64,000 nucleotides of DNA, from NCBI GenBank assembly GCA_038125725.1, contig JAYPEK010000009.1, positions 31,590 through 95,589 of the forward strand. Reading direction: 5' to 3'. Under the pieces are notes generated by a model, which was not told the origin of the DNA, searched no databases, and worked only from the letters and a program-made list of their open reading frames with translations. The DNA comes from TMED8 sp038125725. GTDB taxonomy: Bacteria; Pseudomonadota; Alphaproteobacteria; Rhodospirillales; Casp-alpha2. Positions 19,120 through 26,070 of this stretch are shown here, piece by piece. The translations under genes were made by a program, and so were the position numbers. The first letter of the stretch is position 1. The number at the start of each line of letters is the position of its first letter.

Positions 19120-19337
19120 GCGCCGGCTTGGCGGAAGAAAACCTCGACCTCGTCTTGGCTCGCATATTTCGGTGTGGCGCGGCGGGAACGGACTTCCGCT
19201 GCCTGGGCATCGGTCAATTGCGCGGCACCAGGCTCGGTTTGTGCAGCGAGGCTCATCAGAATGTCCGCCGCCTCGTCCTGCCGGTCATCCGGCAAATGAC
19301 GCACTTTCTCGATGGCTTGGTCGAAGAGTTTGGTCAT
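19116..19337 (-). CDS. Antitoxin of a ParDE/RelBE-type toxin-antitoxin module
   Basis: A 73-residue protein (ATG at 19337, inside a longer open frame that is not itself a gene). Its N-terminal part is MTKLFDQAIEKVRHLPDDRQ with a hydrophilic helix DEAADILMSLAAQ, and the C-terminal half is acidic to basic with flexible Ala/Arg/Gln composition (LTDAQAAEVRSRRATPKYAS), as expected of the toxin-binding tail. It overlaps the toxin gene by 4 bases. The composition matches a small conditionally folded antitoxin more than a known DNA-binding RHH protein, so the DNA-binding class is unsure. Confidence 0.75.
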   Translation of the reverse strand: MTKLFDQAIEKVRHLPDDRQDEAADILMSLAAQTEPGAAQLTDAQAAEVRSRRATPKYASQDEVEVFFRQAGA

Positions 19338-19369
19338 GGCCGGATTGTACCGCGCGGGAAAAATCAGTT

Positions 19370-19972
19370 CTACGGTTTCTTCGCGTGCTTCGGCACCGAT
19401 TGCCCCAAGGGCATATAGGGCCGGTTCGGTTCCGGTTCGCTCAAGGGTGTCGTCGGCTTGAGGCTGGCGTGGCAGCGCCGGGCCAGTTCCTGGTAGTCGC
19501 GGGTGCCGCCGGCTTTCCATTCGATGTCGGCGTCGGAAACGTCGCGGATTCGCTTCGCCGGGATGCCGACGATCAGGCTGCGTTCCGGGAACACGTCGCC
19601 GGCCTTCACGAAGGCCATGGCGGCGACGATGCTTTCGGCGCCGATCACGGCCTCGTCGTTGACCACCGCGTTCATGCCGACCAGCGCATTCCTGCCGATG
19701 ACGGCGCCGTGGATAACCGCGCCGTGGCCGATGTGGCCGTCTTCCTCGATCACCGTTTCGTTGCCGGGAAAGCCGTGCATGACGCAATTGTCCTGTACGT
19801 TGGCGCCGGCCTTGATGGTGATGCGGCCGAAATCGCCCCGGAGCGCCGCGCCCGGCGCGATATAGCAGCCGGCACCGATGATCACATCGCCGATGATGAC
19901 GGCGTCCGGGTGCACGAAGGCCGTGGGGTCGATGGCGGGGCGGATGCCGTCCAGTTCATAGATCTTGGCCAT
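19370..19972 (-). CDS. Gamma-carbonic anhydrase-like hexapeptide-repeat protein (PaaY/CaiE type)
   Basis: A 200-residue left-handed beta-helix protein with hexapeptide repeats (VIIGDVIIGAGCYIAPGA, then RGDFGRITIKAGANVQDNCV, HIGHGAVIHGAVIGRNALVG and VNDEAVIGAESIVAA). The metal-site histidines of gamma-carbonic anhydrase-like proteins appear in VMHG and HIGHGAVIHG. The closing VGIPAKRIRDVSDADIEWKAG-like region and YQELARRCHASL resemble PaaY/CaiE, which are probably thioesterase- or carbonic-anhydrase-like. No phenylacetate or carnitine genes are nearby, so no role in those pathways is claimed. The start has AAGGAGCCCATC before it. Likely transcribed alone. Confidence 0.85.
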   Translation of the reverse strand: MAKIYELDGIRPAIDPTAFVHPDAVIIGDVIIGAGCYIAPGAALRGDFGRITIKAGANVQDNCVMHGFPGNETVIEEDGHIGHGAVIHGAVIGRNALVGMNAVVNDEAVIGAESIVAAMAFVKAGDVFPERSLIVGIPAKRIRDVSDADIEWKAGGTRDYQELARRCHASLKPTTPLSEPEPNRPYMPLGQSVPKHAKKP

Positions 19973-20004
19973 GATGGGCTCCTTGGTGCCGATTCGCTTG
20001 AGTT

Positions 20005-20042
20005 TGAAACACGAAAACCGCCAATCCCGTCGGGACGGCGGT
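20005..20042 (-). terminator. Rho-independent terminator of rpsU
   Basis: Read on the minus strand, ACCGCC (20042-20037) and GGCGGT (20022-20017) flank an inner TCCC/GGGA pairing, giving a long hairpin, followed by TTTTCGTGTTT. It lies 32 bases after the rpsU stop codon. Confidence 0.85.
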
Positions 20043-20074
20043 CACGCTAAACAAGGAGAAATCCTTGGGAAGGC

Positions 20075-20278
20075 TTAGAAGCCTTCGCGCTCCAGGCGCT
20101 TGCGCTCGAGCTTGCGGGCCCGGCGCACGGCTTCAGCCTTTTCCCGCGCGCGGCGCTCGGACGGCTTTTCGTAGGAGCGGCGGAGTTTCATTTCCCGGAA
20201 GACGCCTTCACGCTGCATCTTCTTCTTCAGGACCTTCAGGGCCTGGTCGACATTGTTATCGCGAACAGAGACTTGCAC
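20075..20278 (-). CDS. rpsU: 30S ribosomal protein S21
   Basis: A 67-residue small basic protein matching S21 from start to end: VRDNNVDQALKVLKKKMQRE, VFREMKLRRSYEKPSE, then the Arg/Lys-rich tail (RAREKAEAVRRARKLERKR). The start is GTG at 20278, which puts the canonical QVSVRDNN at residue 2, with GAGG 5 bases upstream; a longer open frame extends beyond, but only this part is conserved. S21 is a late-assembling 30S subunit protein helping initiation. It is transcribed divergently from peptide deformylase and followed by its own terminator. Confidence 0.95.
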   Translation of the reverse strand: MQVSVRDNNVDQALKVLKKKMQREGVFREMKLRRSYEKPSERRAREKAEAVRRARKLERKRLEREGF

Positions 20279-20422
20279 GTTTGCCTCAACCTCATCATCT
20301 TTAAAGACAGGAAGGAACACGTACCCCCGTGTTCCAAGGTCGCGCCTTTTAACATAGCTTTTCGGTGATGTGAAGGGCTGATTTCCCCGATTTTTTCGCG
20401 GCTTAGGTGGGAACGACGAACG

Positions 20423-20977
20423 ATGGCCATCCTCAAAATCGCCCGCATGGGCCATCCGGTGCTGATGACGCCGGCCCGCGAGGTCGCCAATCCGACCGCG
20501 CCCGAGGTACATGCGCTGATCAACGACATGGTCGATACCATGCTCGATGCGCCGGGCGTTGGGCTCGCCGCGCCGCAGGTGCACGTGCCGGCGCGCATCG
20601 TCGTTTTCCACGTGCCGGAGGGCCGGGGCAGCGAGGGCGATGCCGGCGTGCCGCTGACGGCGCTGATCAACCCGAAGATCGAGCCTTTGAGCGACGAAAT
20701 GGAAGTGGGGATGGAGGGCTGTCTGTCTTTGCCGGAAATGACCGGCCCCGTTCCGCGCTACACCCGCATCCGCTATACCGCATTGGCGCCGGACGGCTCC
20801 ACCATCGAACGCGAGGCCGAGGGCTTCCATGCCCGCGTCGTGCAGCACGAATGCGACCATCTGGACGGTGTTCTCTATCCCATGCGAATGACCGATATCT
20901 CGAAGCTCGGCTATGCCGAGGACATGGCCAAACCCGATCCCTACCGACGCCAACCCGAGGAGGCAGCCGATGACTGA
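20423..20977 (+). CDS. def: Peptide deformylase
   Basis: A 184-residue iron/zinc hydrolase that removes N-formyl groups from new proteins. All three motifs are present: GVGLAAPQ (motif 1), EGCLSLP (motif 2 with the metal-ligand Cys) and QHECDHLDG (motif 3 with HExxH). Residues fit a type 1 deformylase, though the insert between motifs 1 and 2 (GRGSEGDAGVPLTAL) is longer than in the smallest forms. The 3' end overlaps the coq9 start by 8 bases, indicating a joint transcript. No fmt gene follows, unlike the common def-fmt pair. Confidence 0.96.
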   Translation: MAILKIARMGHPVLMTPAREVANPTAPEVHALINDMVDTMLDAPGVGLAAPQVHVPARIVVFHVPEGRGSEGDAGVPLTALINPKIEPLSDEMEVGMEGCLSLPEMTGPVPRYTRIRYTALAPDGSTIEREAEGFHARVVQHECDHLDGVLYPMRMTDISKLGYAEDMAKPDPYRRQPEEAADD

Positions 20978-21626
20978 CGAGACCCGCAGGCTGGAACGCG
21001 ACCAGGTGATCGAGGCATCGCTGGCGCATGTGCCCTTCGACGGCTGGTCCTGGAAGGCCCTGGAGGCCGGCGCCGTGGATTGCTGCGCCGATGCCAAGTT
21101 GGCGAGGCGTCTGTTTACCGGGCCCGCCGATGCAGCCGATCATTTCGCCGATTGGGCCGACCGGCGCATGCTGGCCGAACTGGAAACCATGAAGCTCGAT
21201 GAGATGCGCATCCGCGACCGCATCCACGCCTGCGTCAAGACGCGCATTCTCTTGAACGCCGAATACAAAGAGGCGCTGCGCCACCTGCTGTCGTTCCTGG
21301 CATTGCCGCATAACCTGCCGCTGGCGTCGAAGCTTACCTGGCGGACCTGTTCGCTGATGTGGTACGCGGCGGGGGATACCTCAGCCGATTGGAACCACTA
21401 CACCAAGCGCGGCCTGTTGGCGCCGGTCTATTCCTCGACAGTGCTCTATTGGATGGGCGATGCCGGCGACGGGGAAGGGGATTTCCCGGAAACCTGGGGT
21501 TATCTCGAACGCCGCATCGACGACGTGCTCAAGACCTTCTCGCTGCCGCGGCGGCTGAAGGAGCGCCTGGGTAAGCTGCCGCGCCCGCCGTTCGGGCGCC
21601 GCACCGGTTCCGCCGCGCGGGTTTAA
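20970..21626 (+). CDS. COQ9 family protein
   Basis: A 218-residue protein of the COQ9/TetR-like family. The conserved C-terminal region is evident: RIHACVKTRILLNAEYKEAL, then LPHNLPLASKLTWRTCSLMWYAAGDTSADWNHYTKRGLLAPVYSST-type sequence (shown in part), the mark of this family. The N-terminal half has a TetR-like helical pattern (LERDQVIEASLAHVPFDGWS). In mitochondria COQ9 presents ubiquinone intermediates to the hydroxylase COQ7; alphaproteobacterial homologues are thought to do the same. The ATG overlaps the end of def by 8 bases. No coq7 or ubi genes are nearby. Confidence 0.88.
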   Translation: MTDETRRLERDQVIEASLAHVPFDGWSWKALEAGAVDCCADAKLARRLFTGPADAADHFADWADRRMLAELETMKLDEMRIRDRIHACVKTRILLNAEYKEALRHLLSFLALPHNLPLASKLTWRTCSLMWYAAGDTSADWNHYTKRGLLAPVYSSTVLYWMGDAGDGEGDFPETWGYLERRIDDVLKTFSLPRRLKERLGKLPRPPFGRRTGSAARV

Positions 21627-21630
21627 CCGA

Positions 21631-22452
21631 CTAGTCCAGCGACGCCAGTTCCGTCACCACCCGGGGCGCCTTCAGGGTCAGCTTCCAGGTATCCTTGTAG
21701 CCCGAGCGCTTGAGATCGCGCCGCGTACGGGTGCGGGCACCCTCCGCAATCGGCCCGACGGCGACCCGGTAAACCGTGCGCCCCTTGGCGGTCCCCTGCA
21801 GGACGGAGGCCTTCAGCGCCGCGTGTTTACCCGAGAACCGCTCCGCATCGGCTTGGCGATAGTAGCTGGCGACAATGAAATAAGTACGCGCCGGCTGCCC
21901 GGCGGTGGTGGTCGCTTTCGCCGGTTGCGCCTTCAGGCTCGCCAGTTGCAGCGGCCGGGCCGGCGGTTCGGGTTTACGAGGCGCGCCGAGGATCATCTTG
22001 TCCTCGTCGAGCGGCGGCGGCGCAGCGCCGTCGCTGCCGGTCGGTTTCCTCGGTGCCGGCACGACGACGCGCTTCTCGCTCACCAGGATCGGTTTCGGCG
22101 AGGTCGGGGCAGCGGAAGGCGGCAATGGCAACTCGGCGGTCAAGACGTCACCTTCCGCCAGCGGCAGGTCGCCCTTTGCGTCCATGGCCGGGCTGGCGTC
22201 GGCGAGCGCCGTTTTGACCGTGTCGTTGGTGTCCGATTCGCGGCAGATGTCGTCACCCTCGACGCCGCGCCAGAGCGCGCAATCCTGCTGCGCCACGGCC
22301 GAAATGCCGTGATCCGTCAGGGTCTTGTCGGTGGTGAGGACGGAGATGCCGTCGGCGATCAATGATGCGATCTGGACGCCCACAGGCAGCCCGCAGGCGC
22401 CGAGCAGCAAGGAGGCGGCAAGCGCGCCGGCGACGCGGATGGTCTTGAGCAT
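21631..22452 (-). CDS. SPOR-domain lipoprotein
   Basis: A 273-residue lipoprotein: signal LKTIRVAGALAASLLLGAC with lipobox LGAC and lipidation at Cys20. Residues ~21-190 are low-complexity, rich in Pro, Ala and Lys, with no domain visible. The C-terminal ~75 residues make a SPOR domain (YFIVASYYRQADAERFSGK, AKGRTVYRVAVGPI, then DTWKLTLK), which binds peptidoglycan stripped of stem peptides at the division septum. It is probably an outer-membrane-anchored septal or cell-wall protein. It is convergent with coq9 and has its own upstream hairpin-rich region. Confidence 0.85.
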   Translation of the reverse strand: MLKTIRVAGALAASLLLGACGLPVGVQIASLIADGISVLTTDKTLTDHGISAVAQQDCALWRGVEGDDICRESDTNDTVKTALADASPAMDAKGDLPLAEGDVLTAELPLPPSAAPTSPKPILVSEKRVVVPAPRKPTGSDGAAPPPLDEDKMILGAPRKPEPPARPLQLASLKAQPAKATTTAGQPARTYFIVASYYRQADAERFSGKHAALKASVLQGTAKGRTVYRVAVGPIAEGARTRTRRDLKRSGYKDTWKLTLKAPRVVTELASLD

Positions 22453-22566
22453 GGAGTTTCTTCCCTCTGGGTGCGGGTGGAACCGAAATTCTTTTCGACG
22501 TGTTTCCCGTTCTTGAATTTGAGAATAGGGCGGAAAAAGTTAACAAATTGCAGCCGTCCCCGACGG

Positions 22567-22826
22567 GAGGCAAAAAGAGAGGGCTAGGGGGAACCTAGCC
22601 CTCGGGGTCATAAGGGATGTTTCGGCCGCTTCCCGCCAGGGGGGCGGCGGCGAAGCGTTCGGATCTGCCCGGGATGGGATCCCGGGCCGGGTGCCGACAG
22701 TGGGGGACTGTCGTCATTCATATCCTGCTCCCGATCGCCCATCCGCGCCAATCACGTCGGTACACGCTTGTGTGATCCGCGAGAGACCGTTGGCGTCGGG
22801 CGGCGTTCGGCGTATGATGACGACCA
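22567..22826 (-). ncRNA. Candidate hairpin-rich small transcript ending in an intrinsic terminator
   Basis: The 374-base gap between the SPOR gene and the next plus-strand gene is not empty. On the minus strand it holds a GCCCGGGAT/ATCCCGGGC hairpin (near 22664-22684), a CGCTTC...GAAGCG hairpin, and at 22579-22603 a perfect 10-bp stem (GAGGGCTAGG/CCTAGCCCTC) followed by TCTTTTTG, a good intrinsic terminator. This ends transcription before the SPOR gene (start 22452), so a separate short RNA from ~22604-22826 is implied. The region also encodes a possible 37-residue Pro/Arg-rich peptide (22608-22721) after GGAGCAGGAT. No known RNA family (6S, SRP, tmRNA) was matched. Promoter not located. Confidence 0.4.
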
Positions 22827-23864
22827 ATGAGCGACCAACCATCGATCTTCGAGCGCATGGGGCTGAGGCCCGCCGCCAATGCAGAGGCGAAGCCGGCCAA
22901 CGGCACCGCTGCTGAAGGCCAGGCAGCGCCACCCCAGGACCGACCGGCGCCGAGCGTCGGCGAACCGGGCCAGGCGCGCCCGGCGCCCAGCATCGGCATG
23001 CAGCCGCCGTCACCGGCCAGGCCCACCGAACCCGCGCCGCTGCCGGGCGGCGGGGCGGGCGAGCCCGACGGCATGGCCGACCTGGCCGATCACTTCCTCG
23101 GCTGCGCCAAGCTGGGGCGGTATCTGACGGTCGCCGACAACTCCCGCTTCATCATCACCGACGACTTCCGCGCCCAGCCGATCATTCCGGCTGCGTCGGC
23201 GATGGCGGCGATCTACTCCAAGGACTACCTGGTGGCGCAGGCGGCGCTGCTGCCGTTGTCGGAGCGAGCGCAGCGCATGTCGCTGCGCGAACGCGACAAG
23301 CTGGAGCGGCTGTTCGCGCTGATTGAGGAGCAGACGCTCTCGGACAGCGTGCGCTCGTCGGCGCAGGCGATCCGCGCGCATCACTTCCGCGCCGCCGAGA
23401 TCCGCGCGCTGGAGGCCGAGCTCGGCGACCGCATGAGCCCGGCCAGGTTGCGCTACCGCCAGTTCCTCGACGTGGTCAAGAAGCTGATGGACCGCAAGAT
23501 CACCGCCGGGCCGTTCCTGGACGAGTTCCGAGGCTTCACCCAGGAAGTGGCGGGCCGGCTCGATTTCGGCATCTACTCGTTCTGCCTGGATCGGTTGTTC
23601 GGCTCCGTCCGGGTGCCGATGAAGGTGAAGAAGCTGCTTGTGCTCGAACTCATCAAGTACCCGCCGCTGATCCGCCGCGAGCTCTTGTCCAACGTGCTGG
23701 TCTTCCCCGGCCAGGAGCGCGAACTGATCGACTTCGTCCGCTACATGGTGACCACGGAACTGGGCCAGAGCGTCGCCATCGAGATCGAACTGCTGGAGGC
23801 CTTCAAGCAGCACCGGCTGTCGATGCAGGACATCGAGACGTCCCTAGCCCGGGCGATCGCCTAG
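22827..23864 (+). CDS. Conserved hypothetical protein with a Pro-rich N-terminus and helical body
   Basis: A 345-residue soluble protein. Residues ~1-80 are disordered and Pro/Ala/Gln-rich; it begins MSDQPSIFERMGLRPAANAE. The rest is helical, with a central HHFRAAEIRALEAELGDR motif, a stretch NSRFIITDDFRAQPIIPAAS, and a C-terminus rich in Leu, Arg and Glu (MKVKKLLVLELIKYPPLIRR). There is no signal peptide and no membrane segment. I know of no function. Codon usage is like the neighbours, so it is a genuine gene. It runs convergently into purE with 8 bases between stops. The presence of a long disordered N-terminus suggests a scaffold or regulator. Confidence 0.6.
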   Translation: MSDQPSIFERMGLRPAANAEAKPANGTAAEGQAAPPQDRPAPSVGEPGQARPAPSIGMQPPSPARPTEPAPLPGGGAGEPDGMADLADHFLGCAKLGRYLTVADNSRFIITDDFRAQPIIPAASAMAAIYSKDYLVAQAALLPLSERAQRMSLRERDKLERLFALIEEQTLSDSVRSSAQAIRAHHFRAAEIRALEAELGDRMSPARLRYRQFLDVVKKLMDRKITAGPFLDEFRGFTQEVAGRLDFGIYSFCLDRLFGSVRVPMKVKKLLVLELIKYPPLIRRELLSNVLVFPGQERELIDFVRYMVTTELGQSVAIEIELLEAFKQHRLSMQDIETSLARAIA

Positions 23865-23872
23865 GCCACCCG

Positions 23873-24364
23873 TCAGTCCATCGACAATTCGGCGACCGTG
23901 TCGTTCTGATCCTTCCTGAAGGCGGCGAGGCGCTCGTGGATGCCTTCGTCCGACAGCGCCAGGATGGCGGCGGCGAGCAGCGCCGCGTTCTTGGCGCCGG
24001 CCTTGCCGACGGCGAGCGTGCCGACCGGGATGCCGCCCGGCATCTGCGCCATCGACAAGAGGCTGTCCATGCCGCCCATGACACGGGTCTCCATCGGCAC
24101 GCCGAGCACCGGCAACTGGGTCACGGCGGCGACGACGCCCGGCAGCGCCGCGGCCATGCCGGCGGCGGCGATGATCACCTTGATGCCGCGCGCTTCCGCG
24201 GTGCTCGCCCATTCGTGCACCTGCGCCGGGTTGCGGTGCGCCGACAGCGCCTTCGCTTCGCAGGGGATGCCCAATTGCTTCAAGGTATCGGTGGCGTTTT
24301 TCATGGTTTCCCAATCCGATTTGGAGCCCATCACGATTCCCACCAACGGTGCCTGATCACTCAT
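23873..24364 (-). CDS. purE: N5-carboxyaminoimidazole ribonucleotide mutase
   Basis: A 163-residue protein of the class I PurE family. It has the N-terminal VGIVMGSKSDWETMK, SAHRNP (with the catalytic His; the usual Thr is Asn here) and the run MPGGIPVGTLAVGKAGAKNA near the C-terminus. The usual loop AGGAAHLPG is replaced by AAGMAAALPG, losing the His that is conserved in most class I enzymes. It catalyses N5-CAIR to CAIR in purine synthesis. In most bacteria purK follows and overlaps purE; here the downstream gene is convergent and unrelated, so purK is elsewhere or absent. Activity is likely but the variant loop merits testing. Confidence 0.88.
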   Translation of the reverse strand: MSDQAPLVGIVMGSKSDWETMKNATDTLKQLGIPCEAKALSAHRNPAQVHEWASTAEARGIKVIIAAAGMAAALPGVVAAVTQLPVLGVPMETRVMGGMDSLLSMAQMPGGIPVGTLAVGKAGAKNAALLAAAILALSDEGIHERLAAFRKDQNDTVAELSMD

Positions 24365-24551
24365 TCCACGTGCCTTTCTCTGTCAATTTCCAGTTCCGAA
24401 AGCCGGCCATTATAGGTGTAGCCGGGTATGCATCAAGAGCTACAGATAGGGTGTTTCGCCATTCTATCAAGAGACTGTTAACCATGAATGCGCTATCATC
24501 CGACGCGTACGACCAGCCTTCCCTGCAGCCCGAGCAAGCGGGAGACGAGAC

Positions 24552-25295
24552 ATGGACGTCAACAAGGCCGAAACCATCCCCACCGTGGGCGACCCGCCCG
24601 GACGGCGCCAGGAGCGCCAGGGCGGCAAGCACCCGCGCGAGCAGACGGACGAGCAGGCCGGCGACGAGGGCCATGCGCCGCGTGCCGCCGACGCGGTCGA
24701 TATTGGGGGCCTGCCGGCCGATGGCCTGGGCCCCGAGGCGGAGCGCATCATCAACGCGCTGGCGGCGCAGATCGAGCCGATGCGCCTTGAAGCCGAACAG
24801 GCCAAGGCGCAGGCCGAGCGCTACCACGAACTGGCGACGCGCCACCCGATCCTGCCAGTACCGAACCGGCGCGAGTTCGAGCGCGAGGTGCAGCACGTCA
24901 TCGATCATTTGGACGCGCTCGGCCCGAGCGCGGCGCTGCTGATCGTCCATGTGGCGGCGGCGGACCGCCTGCGCGCGACGCTTGGGCGCCAGGCGGCGGA
25001 CGCGTTGATGGTGAAGGCGGCTCAAACCGTCACCGAAGCGGTGCATCCGACCGATACGGTGGGCAGCCTCTGCGGTTTCGATTTGGGCGTGGTGCTGCTC
25101 AACGGCGACGCCGAGGCGGTAGCGCTGAAGACCGACAGCCTGCGCCAGCGATTCGGTGCGCGACCCTTCACCTGGCATGGCCGAACCTATCCGATGGAGG
25201 CGGCGTTCGGCGCCGCTGTCCTGCAAACGGGCTGGAGCGCCGAACAGGCGATTGCCGCCGCGGACCGCCATTTGATGAGTGTTGCGGGGCGCTGA
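24552..25295 (+). CDS. Degenerate GGDEF-domain protein
   Basis: A 247-residue soluble protein. The first ~95 residues are a charged linker (KAETIPTVGDPPGRRQERQG and on) that becomes helical near AERIINALAAQIEPMRLEAE. The rest has the overall GGDEF (diguanylate cyclase) architecture: LPVPNRREFEREV, AADRLRATLGRQAADALMVK and TVTEAVHPTDTVGSL. The signature GGDEF is replaced by CGFDL at residues 174-178, the catalytic Glu is absent, and no I-site RxxD is seen. It is therefore most likely catalytically inert and may bind a nucleotide or protein. The start has GGGAGACGAGAC. The upstream region is AT-rich, consistent with a promoter. Confidence 0.75.
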   Translation: MDVNKAETIPTVGDPPGRRQERQGGKHPREQTDEQAGDEGHAPRAADAVDIGGLPADGLGPEAERIINALAAQIEPMRLEAEQAKAQAERYHELATRHPILPVPNRREFEREVQHVIDHLDALGPSAALLIVHVAAADRLRATLGRQAADALMVKAAQTVTEAVHPTDTVGSLCGFDLGVVLLNGDAEAVALKTDSLRQRFGARPFTWHGRTYPMEAAFGAAVLQTGWSAEQAIAAADRHLMSVAGR

Positions 25296-25315
25296 CGGCT
25301 CGGATATCCGACGAA

Positions 25316-25516
25316 TCAGGCGATGATGTCGGGGACCAACTGGCCTTCCAGGAAGGAGATCTGGTCCTTTAACTGCAGCTTGCGTTTCTTCAACCGCTGC
25401 ACCTGCAATTGGTCGTGCAGCGGCGTCGTCAGCAGCCGATTGATGACGTCGTCCAGGTCCCGGTGCTCGGTCCGCAATTCGACCAGTCGGCGCTCGATCT
25501 CGGCGTTGGCGTTCAT
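25316..25516 (-). CDS. DUF465/YdcH family small coiled-coil protein (copy 1)
   Basis: A 66-residue highly charged helical protein. Its pattern RRLVELRTEHRDLDDVINRL is typical of YdcH/DUF465, followed by LQVQRLKKRKLQLKDQISFL, a predicted two-helix hairpin. Function in alphaproteobacteria is unknown. ATG at 25516 gives the family's standard length; a longer open frame upstream (to ~25690) is not conserved. It faces a second DUF465 gene (25689) across a 170-base divergent promoter region. Confidence 0.85.
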   Translation of the reverse strand: MNANAEIERRLVELRTEHRDLDDVINRLLTTPLHDQLQVQRLKKRKLQLKDQISFLEGQLVPDIIA

Positions 25517-25688
25517 GCTCTTCCGTAAGCCCTTGATAACGGTAAAGTCTAGCAAATTCATCGCCCTGCGAGTAGGGGGCTGGACAAAAATTCTGCCGAA
25601 AATCCGACTTTTCCCGGGGCGACGAGGTGGATTCGCCGGGCGTATTACGGTAAAATGACGGCATAGACAAACAAGGAGGGTTTCGAAC

Positions 25689-25856
25689 ATGAGCTTGCAC
25701 GAACGGATCGAAGCGCTGCGGACGCGCCATCAGGAACTGGAGACCGCCCTGAACGAGGCTTCCTCCCACTTCGACGATGATATTTCGGTCCATGAACTGA
25801 AGAAACAGAAGCTCGCCATCAAGGACGAGATCGCCCAGTTGGAGGCCCAGCTCTAG
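25689..25856 (+). CDS. DUF465/YdcH family small coiled-coil protein (copy 2)
   Basis: A 55-residue protein of the same family as its divergent neighbour (shared ER-E-LR-H-EL pattern, then LKKQKLAIKDEIAQLEAQL). It is shorter than 60 residues and so falls below many gene-calling limits. The reading frame is certain: AGGAGG 7-13 bases upstream of the ATG and clean GC-rich third positions. Both copies share the closing pattern KL-IKDEI or QLKDQI. Divergent paralogues with a common promoter region suggest co-regulation. Confidence 0.9.
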   Translation: MSLHERIEALRTRHQELETALNEASSHFDDDISVHELKKQKLAIKDEIAQLEAQL

Positions 25857-26070
25857 GTCTTCAGCGGACCCGGCTCCCGGTTGATCGACAGCCCGGAGCC
25901 AAGCCGGAGGCATCTCCTTCACCGGGTTCCGCCCGGAACCCGGACCCGCCCGTTAATCTGCGTACGCTGCCCGCCGCAGCGCGCGAAACGGGCGCTTATA
26001 GTTCTTTCACTCCCCATTTCCCTCATAATTCGACGTCTCTCGTTCTCAGGCCGTCAACCGTCTCGGGCCG

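Noticed and set aside
23873..24364. Class II PurE (AIR carboxylase) identity
   Set aside because: The SAHK and AGRSN-type motifs of class II are absent; SAHR and the GIPVGTLAVGKAG run fit class I.
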